A DNA stretch of 64,000 nucleotides from Pelagibius sp. Alg239-R121 (GCF_947331435.1 NZ_CAMZOF010000013.1:62001-126000), one strand, 5' to 3'; shown: positions 1 to 10,800, numbered from the stretch's first letter. Made by a program: numbers and translations. Notes: generated by a model not told the origin, from the letters alone.

Positions 1-2
1 TG

Positions 3-818
3 GCTGCCGAACGGGCAGAGGCACAGCGGCGCCCGTTGGGTTCGCAGGATCAGCCTGCAAAGACCGAAACGAAACCTCAATACCCCAATATTCGCCGCTC
101 GAGCACGAGTGAAAGTGCGCCCAATGGCGCTGCGGAAAAACCTCAGGCGCGTCAGGCCGAAGCGCCAAAGGCCCCGCAAGCCCAGACCTCCCAAACTCAG
201 GCCCCGACGCGGCAAAACCCGCCGGTTGATGCCAGTGATATCCACAGTATCGATCCGCTGCGGAACGGGCAGGCGCCTGCGCGAGAGGCGCCGGGCGGCC
301 GCCGGCGGAGTTTGGTTCAGGGCGGAATGACTGCGCTGGAGCGCCGCCGGGCAGCTCTGGAGCAGCATCGAAAACTGACCGAAGCTCAAAGTCAGCAGGC
401 GAACAACCAGCCACGCGACATTGCGACCTATTGGGATGAATTACGGCGCGGTCGTCAGGTGCCCTCCTTGATCGAGATCGATCCGAAGGCAGTCGCGCAG
501 CATTGGCCGAATTCGCTCCTCATCAGCTGTGACGACCTGAACGGCGCTGCCACTTTGGAGCGTTCCTTCGCAGAGGTGATGCGTGGTGCCCGCGAGAAGG
601 CCTCGTCGCAAGGTGAAGTCGTTGTCGAATACACCCCAATGGTGACCGAATGGATCATGACCGTCGGCCGGGAAGTGGCCCGCGCCGGCAGACCGATCCA
701 GGATATCGAGGTTTTCCCGACATCGCTGGGCAACGTCAGCTACCGTGTCATCGCTCTGCCTCTCAGTGGAGAACGATTGGGCACGGTACACGCGCTCTGC
801 TACATCTCTCACGCTTAA
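3..818 (+). CDS. PAS_5 domain protein, 5' end outside window
   Basis: The reading frame is open back to the first base of the window, so the N-terminus probably lies outside; a TTG at 36 is the only in-window start I see and lacks a clear ribosome site. The first ~110 visible residues are low-complexity, rich in Ala, Gln, Pro and Arg, and probably disordered. From about 130 residues in (ATYWDELRRGRQVPSL onward) the protein matches the alphaproteobacterial PAS_5 family, which typically starts with a YW-x-x-LR-x-GR motif and is otherwise of unknown function. No output domain or membrane segment follows. A sensory or PilZ-like adaptor role is inference from the fold only. Confidence 0.7.
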   Translation, partial: AAERAEAQRRPLGSQDQPAKTETKPQYPNIRRSSTSESAPNGAAEKPQARQAEAPKAPQAQTSQTQAPTRQNPPVDASDIHSIDPLRNGQAPAREAPGGRRRSLVQGGMTALERRRAALEQHRKLTEAQSQQANNQPRDIATYWDELRRGRQVPSLIEIDPKAVAQHWPNSLLISCDDLNGAATLERSFAEVMRGAREKASSQGEVVVEYTPMVTEWIMTVGREVARAGRPIQDIEVFPTSLGNVSYRVIALPLSGERLGTVHALCYISHA

Positions 819-1019
819 ACGCACCTTCACCTCGTTACTGACTGGGGGGCTGCCAACTCGGGGCTGTTGCGGCTGCGTTAAGAGCGGCCGCAGCGATCTC
901 TTCGCAGTCCTGCCTAACTGTCAAATTAACCTTTGCAGACCGGCCATTGTCGCGCTCGCTTTTTGGTGCGACCCTGCCGGCGTGGTGGGCGATTCCCCAC
1001 TTGGTCACGAGAGGAATGC

Positions 1020-1802
1020 ATGACGGTGGAAGCGCCTTTGTCAGGTCGTGTCGCACTGGTTTACGGCGGCACCGGGGGAATAGGGCTCGCATGTGCCAGA
1101 GGGTTCCTGGAAGCGGGCGCCGAGGCTTTGGTCTTGATTGGCCGTACGGAGACACGCGGAGAGCAGGCCGCTGAGTCTTTGCGGTCTCTGGGCCACGATT
1201 GCGATGTCCGCTATGTTCAAGGTGATGCCGCAAGTGTCACGGGCGCGGAAGCTGGCGTGCGCCGAACCGTCGAGGCATTCGGCCGGGTTGATATCATGCT
1301 GAGCTCCGCCGGCGGGTCGCCGGTCCCCTCGATCCTCCATCGCATTCCCCTGGACCAGGTGCAGCCGACCATTGACGGGCTTTTAATGGGAGCTGTTTTG
1401 CCGTCGCGCGCAGTGCTGCCGGTCATGATGGAACAGCAGGGCGGGGTCATCCTGACGGTCGCATCGGATGCCGCCAAGATTGCGACGCCGGGCGAATCGA
1501 TCATCGGTGCGGCAATGGCAGGCATTGTGATGTTTACGCGCGGGCTGGCGATCGAGGCTAAGCGGTCGGGGGTCAGGGCAAACTGTTTAACGCCGTCGAT
1601 TGTGCGCGGGACACCTCAGTACGATGTCCTGATGGCAGATCCCTTTTCTGCAAAGCTGTTTAAAAAGGCGGAATCCATGGCGTCGCTTGGTGTCGTCGAG
1701 CCGCAGGATCTCGCCGCGCTGGCCGTGTTTCTGGCAAGTCCGGCAGCCACTAAGATTACCGGTCAGGCGATCAGCGCCAATGGCGGCATTTCAGCCGCGT
1801 AA
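1020..1802 (+). CDS. SDR-fold protein lacking the catalytic Tyr and Lys
   Basis: Short-chain dehydrogenase/reductase fold, 260 aa. The start is the ATG at 1020, preceded by AGAGGA; an upstream in-frame extension from 933 is not SDR-like. The Rossmann glycine motif (YGGTGGIG) is near residue 20, so a dinucleotide may still bind. The catalytic Ser aligns with S149. Thirteen residues on, where SDRs have Tyr, there is I162, and the Lys of YxxxK is M166. The C-terminal part keeps a usual SDR ending (ITGQAISANGG). Dehydrogenase chemistry by the classical mechanism is therefore unlikely. A binding or regulatory role, or a divergent enzyme, is possible. It stands alone, between a PAS_5 gene and a convergent protease-like gene. 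Confidence 0.85.
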   Translation: MTVEAPLSGRVALVYGGTGGIGLACARGFLEAGAEALVLIGRTETRGEQAAESLRSLGHDCDVRYVQGDAASVTGAEAGVRRTVEAFGRVDIMLSSAGGSPVPSILHRIPLDQVQPTIDGLLMGAVLPSRAVLPVMMEQQGGVILTVASDAAKIATPGESIIGAAMAGIVMFTRGLAIEAKRSGVRANCLTPSIVRGTPQYDVLMADPFSAKLFKKAESMASLGVVEPQDLAALAVFLASPAATKITGQAISANGGISAA

Positions 1803-1838
1803 CTGAAGTCAAAGAGTTTGAACGGGAGGCCGCGGCAC

Positions 1839-2867
1839 TTAGTGCGAGGCGTCGATGATCTCACCGAGGAGAGAGACAGAGGGTTCGCCTGTTACCGGCA
1901 GACCCATGTTGCTCTCAAAGGAGCGGATCGCAGCTTTGGACTCGACGGCCTTGTTTCTGCTGGCGCGTTCGCCGGAATAGCCCAGCGATTCTAGCAGGCT
2001 CGAGATAGTGGTCATTGGGACCGGTGACGCTGCACCGGCTTTGGGCGCCTGGCTTTCACCCCGGTTCATCTTTGCCCGAAAGCTTGCCTTGGACAAAGAG
2101 CCGGAGCGCGGCGGATGCTGCGCAATCGAAGTCAAAACCCGGTTGGCCACAACGTTGAATTTGCCGTCCATGTAGACCAGGAAGGGTAAGTCGGCGCGGC
2201 CAGGCTTTAACTGGCAGCGATTTCCGATTCGATTTTGGGCGGAGAAAAATCCGTCTGGTCCGCAGTCGAAACCCACAGTGATGGCATGCTGTGCATTGCG
2301 GCGGTATCCCGCCTGGATCAACGCACCCTGACCATTCTGCAGACGGCGAACCAGTTTGCGGTTGAGGTTTTTCAAACCGAGCCAACCGGCCTGACGGCCC
2401 AGCGGTTTGTCAAGTTTGACCAGTGCCCAGTTGTTCATGATGCTGGCCAGGCTGACTCCGCCATGTGCGCGGTACCCGGGGGCAACTTCGTAGCTCTTGA
2501 CCTTGGAGTTGGTGACGTTGGTGTCGCGCTGATAGCCGGCAACGAAATGCAGTTCGCCCGGCTGCCACCACCGGCCTTCGGTGGCGTAGAAGAGGCAGTG
2601 CGCATCGGTCAGAACGTGATACTCGTCGACAAGAATGCCGGTACAGTAGCCGCGGCCACCTGTGTTCAGGCGCCCGACCGCACTCCAGGGATACTCGGCG
2701 GCGTCCACGATCATCGCGTCGGGCACGGCGTCTTTGTTTGCGTCTGGATTGACGTTGCTGAAAGTCATGCTTGTCTGTGTCGGTTGAGCCGTCACGGTGA
2801 CGGAACCGAAGCCGAATCCCAAGCAGGCAATGCCTATCCCAATGTATTTAAGACCGCGCCGCGCCAC
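1839..2867 (-). CDS. Secreted trypsin-fold (S1) protein with C-terminal peptidoglycan-binding-like domain; catalytic residues lost
   Basis: 342 aa with an N-terminal signal peptide (hydrophobic residues ~8-26, then VTAQ). Residues ~50-250 form a trypsin-like domain: the His motif TDAHC gives H90. The Asp position reads NNWALVKL (N146), where relatives have a DWAL motif. The GDSG serine motif is replaced by GRADLP, putting A225 at the nucleophile. Two of three triad residues are thus missing. Residues ~285-342 resemble a PG_binding_1 repeat (LLESLGY ... AIRSFESNMGLPVTG). It would be exported and might bind cell wall or substrate without cutting. It is transcribed away from the OmpA-like gene, across a ~480-bp region. 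Confidence 0.8.
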   Translation of the reverse strand: MARRGLKYIGIGIACLGFGFGSVTVTAQPTQTSMTFSNVNPDANKDAVPDAMIVDAAEYPWSAVGRLNTGGRGYCTGILVDEYHVLTDAHCLFYATEGRWWQPGELHFVAGYQRDTNVTNSKVKSYEVAPGYRAHGGVSLASIMNNWALVKLDKPLGRQAGWLGLKNLNRKLVRRLQNGQGALIQAGYRRNAQHAITVGFDCGPDGFFSAQNRIGNRCQLKPGRADLPFLVYMDGKFNVVANRVLTSIAQHPPRSGSLSKASFRAKMNRGESQAPKAGAASPVPMTTISSLLESLGYSGERASRNKAVESKAAIRSFESNMGLPVTGEPSVSLLGEIIDASH

Positions 2868-3351
2868 AATAAATCCGCCTTTTCCAACTAACCAAAATAA
2901 TACTTGTACTTACGATCTCTAAAGAGCGCGTGGCGTCATGCATAGAAGAAACATAAATACCGTACGCAGCAGTAGAGTACACAGCATTTATGAAGCATTT
3001 GAGGCTTGTCCCATGTTAAATTTGGGGCATGAATCTTAAAAAGTATTAACCTTTTAAACAATTACGCGCGAGGCGCGCGCGAACAGCGGAATCGCACAAT
3101 CTTTTGGCACTAGAACCGAATACAGGCGACGGATGTGAAAGACAGTGCCCGCCTTCACCTAATCTTTCATATTTTCTAGGATCTTACGCGGCGGCATGGG
3201 AAACTGCAGCTTGCCCGGTTTGTAAAAAATCGCTATACCGCTGGAGGAATACCGCGTGTTTGGTGTGTTCGATTCTAATCGAGGAATAGGCTTGTCCGAC
3301 TGTGACGATGCGCTTCGCAGCGGGGAGGGGATACAAAAAGTGGGGATGGGA
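2868..3351. other. Divergent intergenic region
   Basis: About 480 bp between the protease-fold gene (minus strand) and the OmpA-like gene (plus strand). It is clearly more AT-rich than the flanks, especially 2880-3060, and must hold both promoters. A 61-codon open frame at 3104-3289 has no family resemblance or good start signal and is not called. No hairpin or operator stood out. Confidence 0.5.
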
Positions 3352-4278
3352 ATGAAAACGAAGTCTTTGATATTGGGCACCTGCGCTGCCTTGCTGGTGG
3401 CTTCTCCGGTATCCGCCGGTCCTCTCGACGGAATCTTCAGCGGATGGTTTGACACCGATAGTGCTGAAGACCTGAGCATAAACGGGACCGCCTTCGGGAA
3501 TGCCCTGTATCAGGGTTACAGCGACCTAGCCGAAGAACGCGATGGCGCTTTTGATCTGACCGACAGCGAACATTTCAATCACAAAGCCCGTACCGCCGCT
3601 CGGCGCTCGTCGGTTCAGCCTGACGCGGTCATGGACCGCGATCTGACCGATGCCCAGAAGCCGATGTTCCAGGACGCGCTGGACCGCATGCGTATTGCAT
3701 TCGAGCGTGGTGGTGTAACCAAGGCACCGCAGGCTGCCGCGACGGCGCAGGTCAGTTACGATTGCTGGATCGAAGCGACGGAAGCCAATCGGACCGTCCG
3801 CCGGGCCGACAATCCGAACGAAGATTCCTGTAAGGGCGAGTTCGAAACCGCCATGGCACAGGTCGAGGATGCAGCAACGCACGTCCTGACCCAGGTTAAT
3901 TACACGCAGGAGGCGGCAGTCCCCAAGCCGGCACCGGCACCTGAGGCTGCTTCCTTTATTGTTTACTTCGAATTCGATAGTGCGAACCCCACACCTGTGG
4001 GCCAGGATTCCCTGAACGGTGTCGTTGCGGCTGTCAAAGCGGACGAGCGGCTTTCCGTGCGCCTCACCGCACATGCCGACAGCACCGGATCCAGCGCTTA
4101 CAATCTCGCGCTGTCGCGCCGGCGTCTTGATGCCGTCACCGACGCTTTTATTGCCTCCGGCATTTCCCTTGACCGGATCAGCGAGGAAGATGCACTTGGT
4201 GAGTCGGCGCCTCTCGTACCCACCGGTGACGGAGTGCGTGAAGCGGGCAACCGTGCGGTCGAAATCAGCCTTTTCTGA
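3352..4278 (+). CDS. OmpA-family cell-envelope protein
   Basis: 308 aa if started at the ATG at 3352 (in-frame ATG at 3346 also possible), chosen because a normal signal peptide begins there (MKTKSLILGTCAALLVASPVSAG). The middle of the protein is not recognised. From residue ~200 the C-terminal domain is OmpA/MotB-like: a FEFDSA strand, then LTAHADSTGS and LALSRRRLDAV, and NRAVEISLF at the end. This domain binds diaminopimelate of peptidoglycan in the periplasm, so the protein probably links envelope components. No beta-barrel was evident in the N-terminal half. It is followed by a small lipoprotein gene 92 bp later on the same strand. Confidence 0.85.
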   Translation: MKTKSLILGTCAALLVASPVSAGPLDGIFSGWFDTDSAEDLSINGTAFGNALYQGYSDLAEERDGAFDLTDSEHFNHKARTAARRSSVQPDAVMDRDLTDAQKPMFQDALDRMRIAFERGGVTKAPQAAATAQVSYDCWIEATEANRTVRRADNPNEDSCKGEFETAMAQVEDAATHVLTQVNYTQEAAVPKPAPAPEAASFIVYFEFDSANPTPVGQDSLNGVVAAVKADERLSVRLTAHADSTGSSAYNLALSRRRLDAVTDAFIASGISLDRISEEDALGESAPLVPTGDGVREAGNRAVEISLF

Positions 4279-4370
4279 TTTAGATTTCCCCGACAGGCAT
4301 TTGGTTCGAAAAGCTTCCGGCGCGCCTGCGATGTTTCAGACTCTTATTCAAAGCGTGAGAGGGCGGTAGA

Positions 4371-4727
4371 GTGGCGGCTGGCCTATCTTGTTGGCGCAGC
4401 AGTCTTGTGCTGGTCGGGCTTTTGGTCCTTGGCGCCTGCACACCCGAGCCGATCAAGACGGCACCGCCTTTAGAGATTGAAGACCAGATTGCGCCAAGCC
4501 TCGAGGGCGGGCGAAAGCCTGTGGTCTTGTCCTACTGTTACAGCAGTCAGCTGAATTGGTCGAAGCAGGTGTTGGCCACCGCACGCGAAGCCTGTTCGGG
4601 CGGGAAACTCCATTTCCAGGATGAAGACGTTCTCTGGACCAAGTGTCCTTTGTTTCAGCCGGTTCGCGTCACGTTTCTCTGCTATCCGCCGAACTCAGAG
4701 AGCTCTAAACAGTCGCTCCTTAGATAG
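4371..4727 (+). CDS. Small putative lipoprotein
   Basis: 118 aa starting at GTG 4371. A hydrophobic N-terminus ends in the lipobox LVLGAC, with the lipidated Cys at residue 23, so it is predicted to be membrane-anchored. Four more cysteines in the C-terminal half (in SYCYSSQ, REACSG, WTKCPLF and TFLCYPP) could form two disulfides in the periplasm. I do not recognise the family. It follows the OmpA-family gene and may be co-transcribed with it. Confidence 0.65.
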   Translation: MAAGLSCWRSSLVLVGLLVLGACTPEPIKTAPPLEIEDQIAPSLEGGRKPVVLSYCYSSQLNWSKQVLATAREACSGGKLHFQDEDVLWTKCPLFQPVRVTFLCYPPNSESSKQSLLR

Positions 4728-4821
4728 CTTCGGTGCGGATCGACGCAGCGGACCAACGGCAGACCGGCTGATCATCCATTGAAAGTCAGCCTTCGGATCT
4801 CGATAGGTGAGAGAGCGCTTC

Positions 4822-4860
4822 ACGTTCTTGGTTATTTCCATCAAGAACGATCGCACTCTA
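4822..4860. repeat. Dispersed palindromic repeat, diverged copy
   Basis: The 27-bp hairpin at 4823-4849 has arms CGTTCTTGGTT and CATCAAGAACG around a 5-base loop. Position by position it resembles the hairpins at 10653-10679 and 10766-10792, including the following ATCGC-CTCT and the preceding GAGxGCG. It ends 10 bp before the VOC gene start. Confidence 0.7.
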
Positions 4861-4870
4861 TGCTAGCGGT

Positions 4871-5263
4871 ATGAAACAGTGCATTTCTGCAGTGGCGCTC
4901 GTCATCGAAGACTATGACGCTGCGATCGCATTTTATTGTGACAAGCTCGGTTTTGATCTGATCGAAGACAACGAACTCGCGCCTGGCAAACGCTGGGTGC
5001 TGGTTGCACCGCCCGGATCGGAAGAGACCCGCATCCTCTTGGCCAAGGCCGACAACGATGAACAGCTACGCCGGATCGGCGATCAGACCGGCGGCCGCGT
5101 GCTCCTCTTTCTCCGCACCGATGACTTTCACCGGGACTACGAAAGGATGTGCGCGAAGGGCGTCACCTTCCTGGAGTCGCCACGTGAGGAAGACTATGGG
5201 ACGGTTGCTGTCTTCACCGATCTCTACGGCAACAAATGGGATCTGATTTCACCCAAAGTCTGA
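4871..5263 (+). CDS. VOC-superfamily (glyoxalase/dioxygenase-fold) protein
   Basis: 130 aa, a single VOC module pair. It opens with a typical strand (QCISAVALVIEDYDAAIAFYCDKLGF) continuing the beta-alpha-beta pattern, and closes with the family ending GTVAVFTDLYGNKWDLI. VOC proteins bind a divalent metal and act as lyases, dioxygenases or resistance proteins; the substrate cannot be told here. The palindromic repeat at 4822-4860 lies immediately upstream, and no clear Shine-Dalgarno is seen. It is convergent with the M23 peptidase gene. Confidence 0.85.
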   Translation: MKQCISAVALVIEDYDAAIAFYCDKLGFDLIEDNELAPGKRWVLVAPPGSEETRILLAKADNDEQLRRIGDQTGGRVLLFLRTDDFHRDYERMCAKGVTFLESPREEDYGTVAVFTDLYGNKWDLISPKV

Positions 5264-5308
5264 CTGTTTATTTGGGTAGAAGGCGGTGTCCATCGCACGC
5301 CTGTCCGA

Positions 5309-6334
5309 TTAGCGAAGATCCACCGGAAGATCAGACTTGATGACCGCTTTCCCGTTGCGAATGACAGTGAAGACGGCGTGATAGTTACCCGCCGGCCAAC
5401 CACGGGCAGGGCGCTTTTTCCCCGCGAACAACATGTACTGGGCTTTGTTTCTATCGAGCGTCGCCGTATTACGGGCCAACTCGCCCCTGGGACTGACAAG
5501 CGTGGTGATGATTTGATCGTTCTTTCTGAGATTGATCGCCCAACCCCAGGCCACCAGCGCGCGTGAAGACATAGCGGGCATGAAACCCTGCACTGTTCCG
5601 CGCTCGACATCTCCGATTTTTACCGGACCTTCGGAGAAGCCGATGTGGAGCAATTGCGAGGCCTGATACTCCAACTTCGCGAGTGTCTGTGTGGACCAGA
5701 GTGGCGCCGACCCCGCGCCGCAGGCCGGACCGCCTTCAGCCCCTCGGAAGGGATCGATGGTCTTGCCGTCCTTCCGGACCGACAGGTGAACATGAGGGAA
5801 GGATGCGTTTCCCGAGTAACCGACCAGGCCAAGCCGATCACCACGCGCCACGACGTCGCCTTCCTTCACGGTGAGCGAACCTTTGCGAAGATGGCAGTAT
5901 TGGGTCTGCCAGCCATCTTCGTGCGTGATCACAACACCGTTGCCGCACTCCTTGTTTTGAACAGCCGCCCGGTCGGCTTTGGTTTTGACGAGGCGATCCT
6001 GCGTCCCATCACGCAGACCTGTAATTTGCCCGGCTGCCGATGCAACAACTGGAATGCCGCGCGCGACGTCAGCCAGAGTCCTGACCCGAAAGTCGGTGCC
6101 CTTGTGCCCGTCATAGGTCGCAGAACCGCAGGCATAGTCCTGTTTCGTGGGGCCTGGATCGACATCAACGTACTGCTGGATAAAACAATTGCTGCCGATT
6201 TCACATTCAAGAGGCAAGGAGAGTCCCATTTCGCTTGCTGGATCGGAGTCACGAAAAAAATACCATATTGCGCCGACGACAACAGCAATGGCGCACAACG
6301 CGAGTCCGGCCCTGTACCAGCGATTTTCCATCAT
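5309..6334 (-). CDS. Membrane-anchored M23 (LytM) family metallopeptidase
   Basis: 341 aa. One N-terminal membrane segment (~residues 9-27) leaves the rest periplasmic. The M23 zinc-site residues are present: GHKGTDF (H77, D81) and FPHVHLSV (H181-x-H183), plus a catalytic-site His in QYCHL (H148). The core spans ~70-195, and the C-terminal ~140 residues are an unassigned beta-rich domain. The family cuts peptide cross-bridges in peptidoglycan. With metal ligands intact it is predicted to be active. It stands alone next to the queuosine genes with no evident link to them. Confidence 0.88.
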   Translation of the reverse strand: MMENRWYRAGLALCAIAVVVGAIWYFFRDSDPASEMGLSLPLECEIGSNCFIQQYVDVDPGPTKQDYACGSATYDGHKGTDFRVRTLADVARGIPVVASAAGQITGLRDGTQDRLVKTKADRAAVQNKECGNGVVITHEDGWQTQYCHLRKGSLTVKEGDVVARGDRLGLVGYSGNASFPHVHLSVRKDGKTIDPFRGAEGGPACGAGSAPLWSTQTLAKLEYQASQLLHIGFSEGPVKIGDVERGTVQGFMPAMSSRALVAWGWAINLRKNDQIITTLVSPRGELARNTATLDRNKAQYMLFAGKKRPARGWPAGNYHAVFTVIRNGKAVIKSDLPVDLR

Positions 6335-6414
6335 GTTTTCGGTTCACCTAAAACTAACCGTGAGCTTTTTGAATAAGATTGGCGAGTATAGATGGTTGCC
6401 TCAGGACCGCTTGT

Positions 6415-7545
6415 CTAGCTCTCGCTATTCCATTCCGCCAACACTTCGGGATCACTTTCCCGAGCTCTGTGCTGTTCACACAACGTTGCGGCGTCCCCGT
6501 CCGGAGCAAGCTGTCTGAGTGCCCAGACCGCCATGGCCCGCACCAGAGGAGAAGCGTCATCCAGAAGGATCTTCACCACATCGAGGTGATCCTCTGCAGA
6601 ACCGCTGTTACCGATCGCGATCAGGACGTTGCGTACGAAGCGGTCCCGGCCGACGCGTTTGATCGGCGAGCCGGAAAAGACCTGCCGGAACCCGGGGTCG
6701 TCCAACATGGCCAGATCTCGCAGGCGCGGTGCGGTCAGTTCGACCCGCGGCAGGAAGGCCTCTTCGCCGGTGGGTTCGGCGAACTTGTTCCAGGGACAGA
6801 CGGCGAGGCAGTCGTCGCAGCCATAGATCCTGTTGCCCATCGGCTTGCGGAATTCCCGCTCAATATGACCTTTGTGCTCGATGGTCAGGTAGGAAATACA
6901 GCGCCGCGCATCAATCCGGTAAGGCGCCGGGAAGGCCTCGGTCGGGCAGACGTCAAGACAGCGCCTGCAGGAGCCACAGTGATCGATCTCCGCAGAGTCC
7001 GGAGTGAGGTCCAGGCTCGTGAAAACCTCGCCGAGAAAAAACCAAGAGCCGGCCTCTCGCGAGACCAGGTTGCTGTGCTTGCCCTGCCAGCCGATACCGG
7101 CGCGCGCCGCCAGCGGCTTTTCCATCACCGGCGCGGTATCGACGAAAACCTTCACGCCGGCCTGGTGTTCCTGGTGCAGCCAGCGCGCGAGCGCCTTGAC
7201 CCGCTTTTTCAGGATGTCGTGATAATCCTTGTTGCGCGCATAGACCGAGATATTGCCGCGCTCGGGACGTGCGAGCAGCTCCAGCGGATTGTGCGATGGA
7301 CCGTAGTTGAGGCCGACCACAATCACGCTTCTGGCGTCGGGCCATAGGACTTGCGGATTGGCACGGCGCGCTTGCGTCTCCGCCATCCAGCCCATGTCGC
7401 CGTGAAAGCCTTGATCAAGGTAGCTGCGCAGGTGTTCCTTGGCGTGCGCGCCCAGGGCTGCCGGCGCAAAGCCCACGGCATCGAAGCCAAGCGCCAGCGC
7501 CTGATCTCGAATAACTTCTTTGGGCTCAAGCGGCGCGTTGGTCAT
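6415..7545 (-). CDS. queG: Epoxyqueuosine reductase
   Basis: 376 aa, normal length for QueG. It performs the last step of queuosine synthesis, reducing epoxyqueuosine in tRNA to queuosine with a cobalamin cofactor and two [4Fe-4S] clusters. Two ferredoxin-type motifs are visible (CGSCRRCLDVCP and CDDCLAVCPW), and a C-terminal HEAT-like segment typical of the longer form. It is 12 bp downstream of tgt on the same strand, so queA-tgt-queG looks like one operon. Confidence 0.96.
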   Translation of the reverse strand: MTNAPLEPKEVIRDQALALGFDAVGFAPAALGAHAKEHLRSYLDQGFHGDMGWMAETQARRANPQVLWPDARSVIVVGLNYGPSHNPLELLARPERGNISVYARNKDYHDILKKRVKALARWLHQEHQAGVKVFVDTAPVMEKPLAARAGIGWQGKHSNLVSREAGSWFFLGEVFTSLDLTPDSAEIDHCGSCRRCLDVCPTEAFPAPYRIDARRCISYLTIEHKGHIEREFRKPMGNRIYGCDDCLAVCPWNKFAEPTGEEAFLPRVELTAPRLRDLAMLDDPGFRQVFSGSPIKRVGRDRFVRNVLIAIGNSGSAEDHLDVVKILLDDASPLVRAMAVWALRQLAPDGDAATLCEQHRARESDPEVLAEWNSES

Positions 7546-7557
7546 ATCGTCATTTTT

Positions 7558-9784
<2,227 letters not shown>

Positions 9785-9811
9785 CAGGGCATCGCGGGTT
9801 TGCGTATTGGG

Positions 9812-9850
9812 TATCTGGGCGCCAGGCATCTGGGCGCCAGGCATCTGGTC
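9812..9850. repeat. 15-bp tandem repeat in the queA leader
   Basis: About two and a half copies of a 15-bp unit (ATCTGGGCGCCAGGC on the plus strand). They lie just upstream of, and in frame with, the queA start. Read on the minus strand they encode MPGAQ repeats. Confidence 0.75.
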
Positions 9851-10124
9851 GGCCAAATTCGGGGGTTATCTAACACCTCGACCCGGCCAGGCAAAGGATT
9901 TGCGCTATTCACGTCCACCGTGCTTGGATCGGTCGTATCTAGGTGGGGACGGTGCGTTGATTGCTATTGAAATCTTGGCTGATCGGTCTTGAAGACCTGA
10001 AAGGGCTACAGCGAAGTAACGATGTTGCCTTGAACGGGCGAGTGCATGGTCTAGAGATCAATCCCCTGAGGCAGGAATAGCGTCGCCAATCCCGGTGTAC
10101 AAGTCCTGCTCGACGGCTTTGCGT

Positions 10125-10226
10125 TCAACCCGTGGCAATCCCGACGGCAACCAGAACGGCGAGTGCGGCGAGAAGCCAAAGCCAGGAAAGGCCGTTTCCG
10201 GATTTCACTTTCCGATCTTCGGACAT
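10125..10226 (-). CDS. Very small single-pass membrane protein
   Basis: 33 codons: a polar N-terminus (MSEDRKVKSGNG) followed by one hydrophobic helix rich in Leu, Ala and Val, ending at G33. A GGGAG lies ~10 bases before the ATG at 10226, which is why I start here and not at the upstream in-frame GTG/ATG candidates. Proteins of this shape are often stress- or complex-associated membrane peptides; function unknown. It stands alone in a gene-poor stretch. Confidence 0.4.
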   Translation of the reverse strand: MSEDRKVKSGNGLSWLWLLAALAVLVAVGIATG

Positions 10227-10242
10227 CGAATGCTTCTCCCAT

Positions 10243-10783
10243 CGTCGCGCCGCAGGTTCTCGTCGCTCGCCGGTACCTTCAGACCTTTGGTGTGTCCACT
10301 GGCCTGTTCTTCGACCACGTCTTGGCCAGGTCTTTGACCAAGGACTCGGTCCGATCACGATCCGGGTCGCTTATCATCTGAACTGCATCGCCAACAGGGA
10401 TGACCGGCAAATGAAGGTTGGAGTCAAAAATATTTACAGAATCGCAATTAAGTCAATAACATTATGTTTTATAAGGAAAAAATAGAAAATATTTTACTCT
10501 TTTACGCCCTATGATCTGTAAAATATGTAAAATTTTGGGTGTCATACTCTGGTTTGACCGGGAGGCGTTCAGCAGGCTGTGACTGGTCGATGGAATGACG
10601 AAAACAATCAAGAACGATCAGGCTCTCATCCATTGGGTTGGAGGGCGATTTACGTTCTTGATTAAAACAATCAAGAACGATCGCTCTCGAGAGCCTGATC
10701 GTTTTTCACTGATGCAGTGAAAAGCGTGAATCAGTCTCTCATCCATTGGGTTTGAGGGCGATTTACGTTCTTGATTAAAACAA
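10243..10783. other. Gene-poor intergenic stretch with repeats
   Basis: No credible gene. It contains an AT-rich segment (10440-10540) with two direct TGTAAAAT motifs at 10517-10536, a half copy of the palindromic repeat (10601-10619) and two full copies (listed separately). Small open frames here are made by the repeats themselves. Confidence 0.6.
10623..10687. repeat. 65-bp direct repeat, copy 1, with internal hairpin
   Basis: Identical to copy 2 at 10736-10800 except for one base. It contains a perfect inverted repeat at 10653-10679 with arms CGTTCTTGATT and AATCAAGAACG and loop AAAAC. Between the copies is a second hairpin (10703-10723, arms TTTTCACTG/CAGTGAAAA, loop ATG). Confidence 0.9.
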
Positions 10784-10800
10784 TCAAGAACGATCGCTCT
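10736..10800. repeat. 65-bp direct repeat, copy 2, overlapping the end of the regulator gene
   Basis: Second copy, 64/65 identical, with the same hairpin at 10766-10792. The stop codon (10784-10786) and last few codons of the ScfR-type gene lie inside it, so the repeat has supplied the gene's current 3' end. Confidence 0.9.

Noticed and set aside
10623-10800. Possible CRISPR-like array
   Set aside because: Only two full copies 113 bp apart, with palindromic cores; no spacers of regular length and no cas genes.
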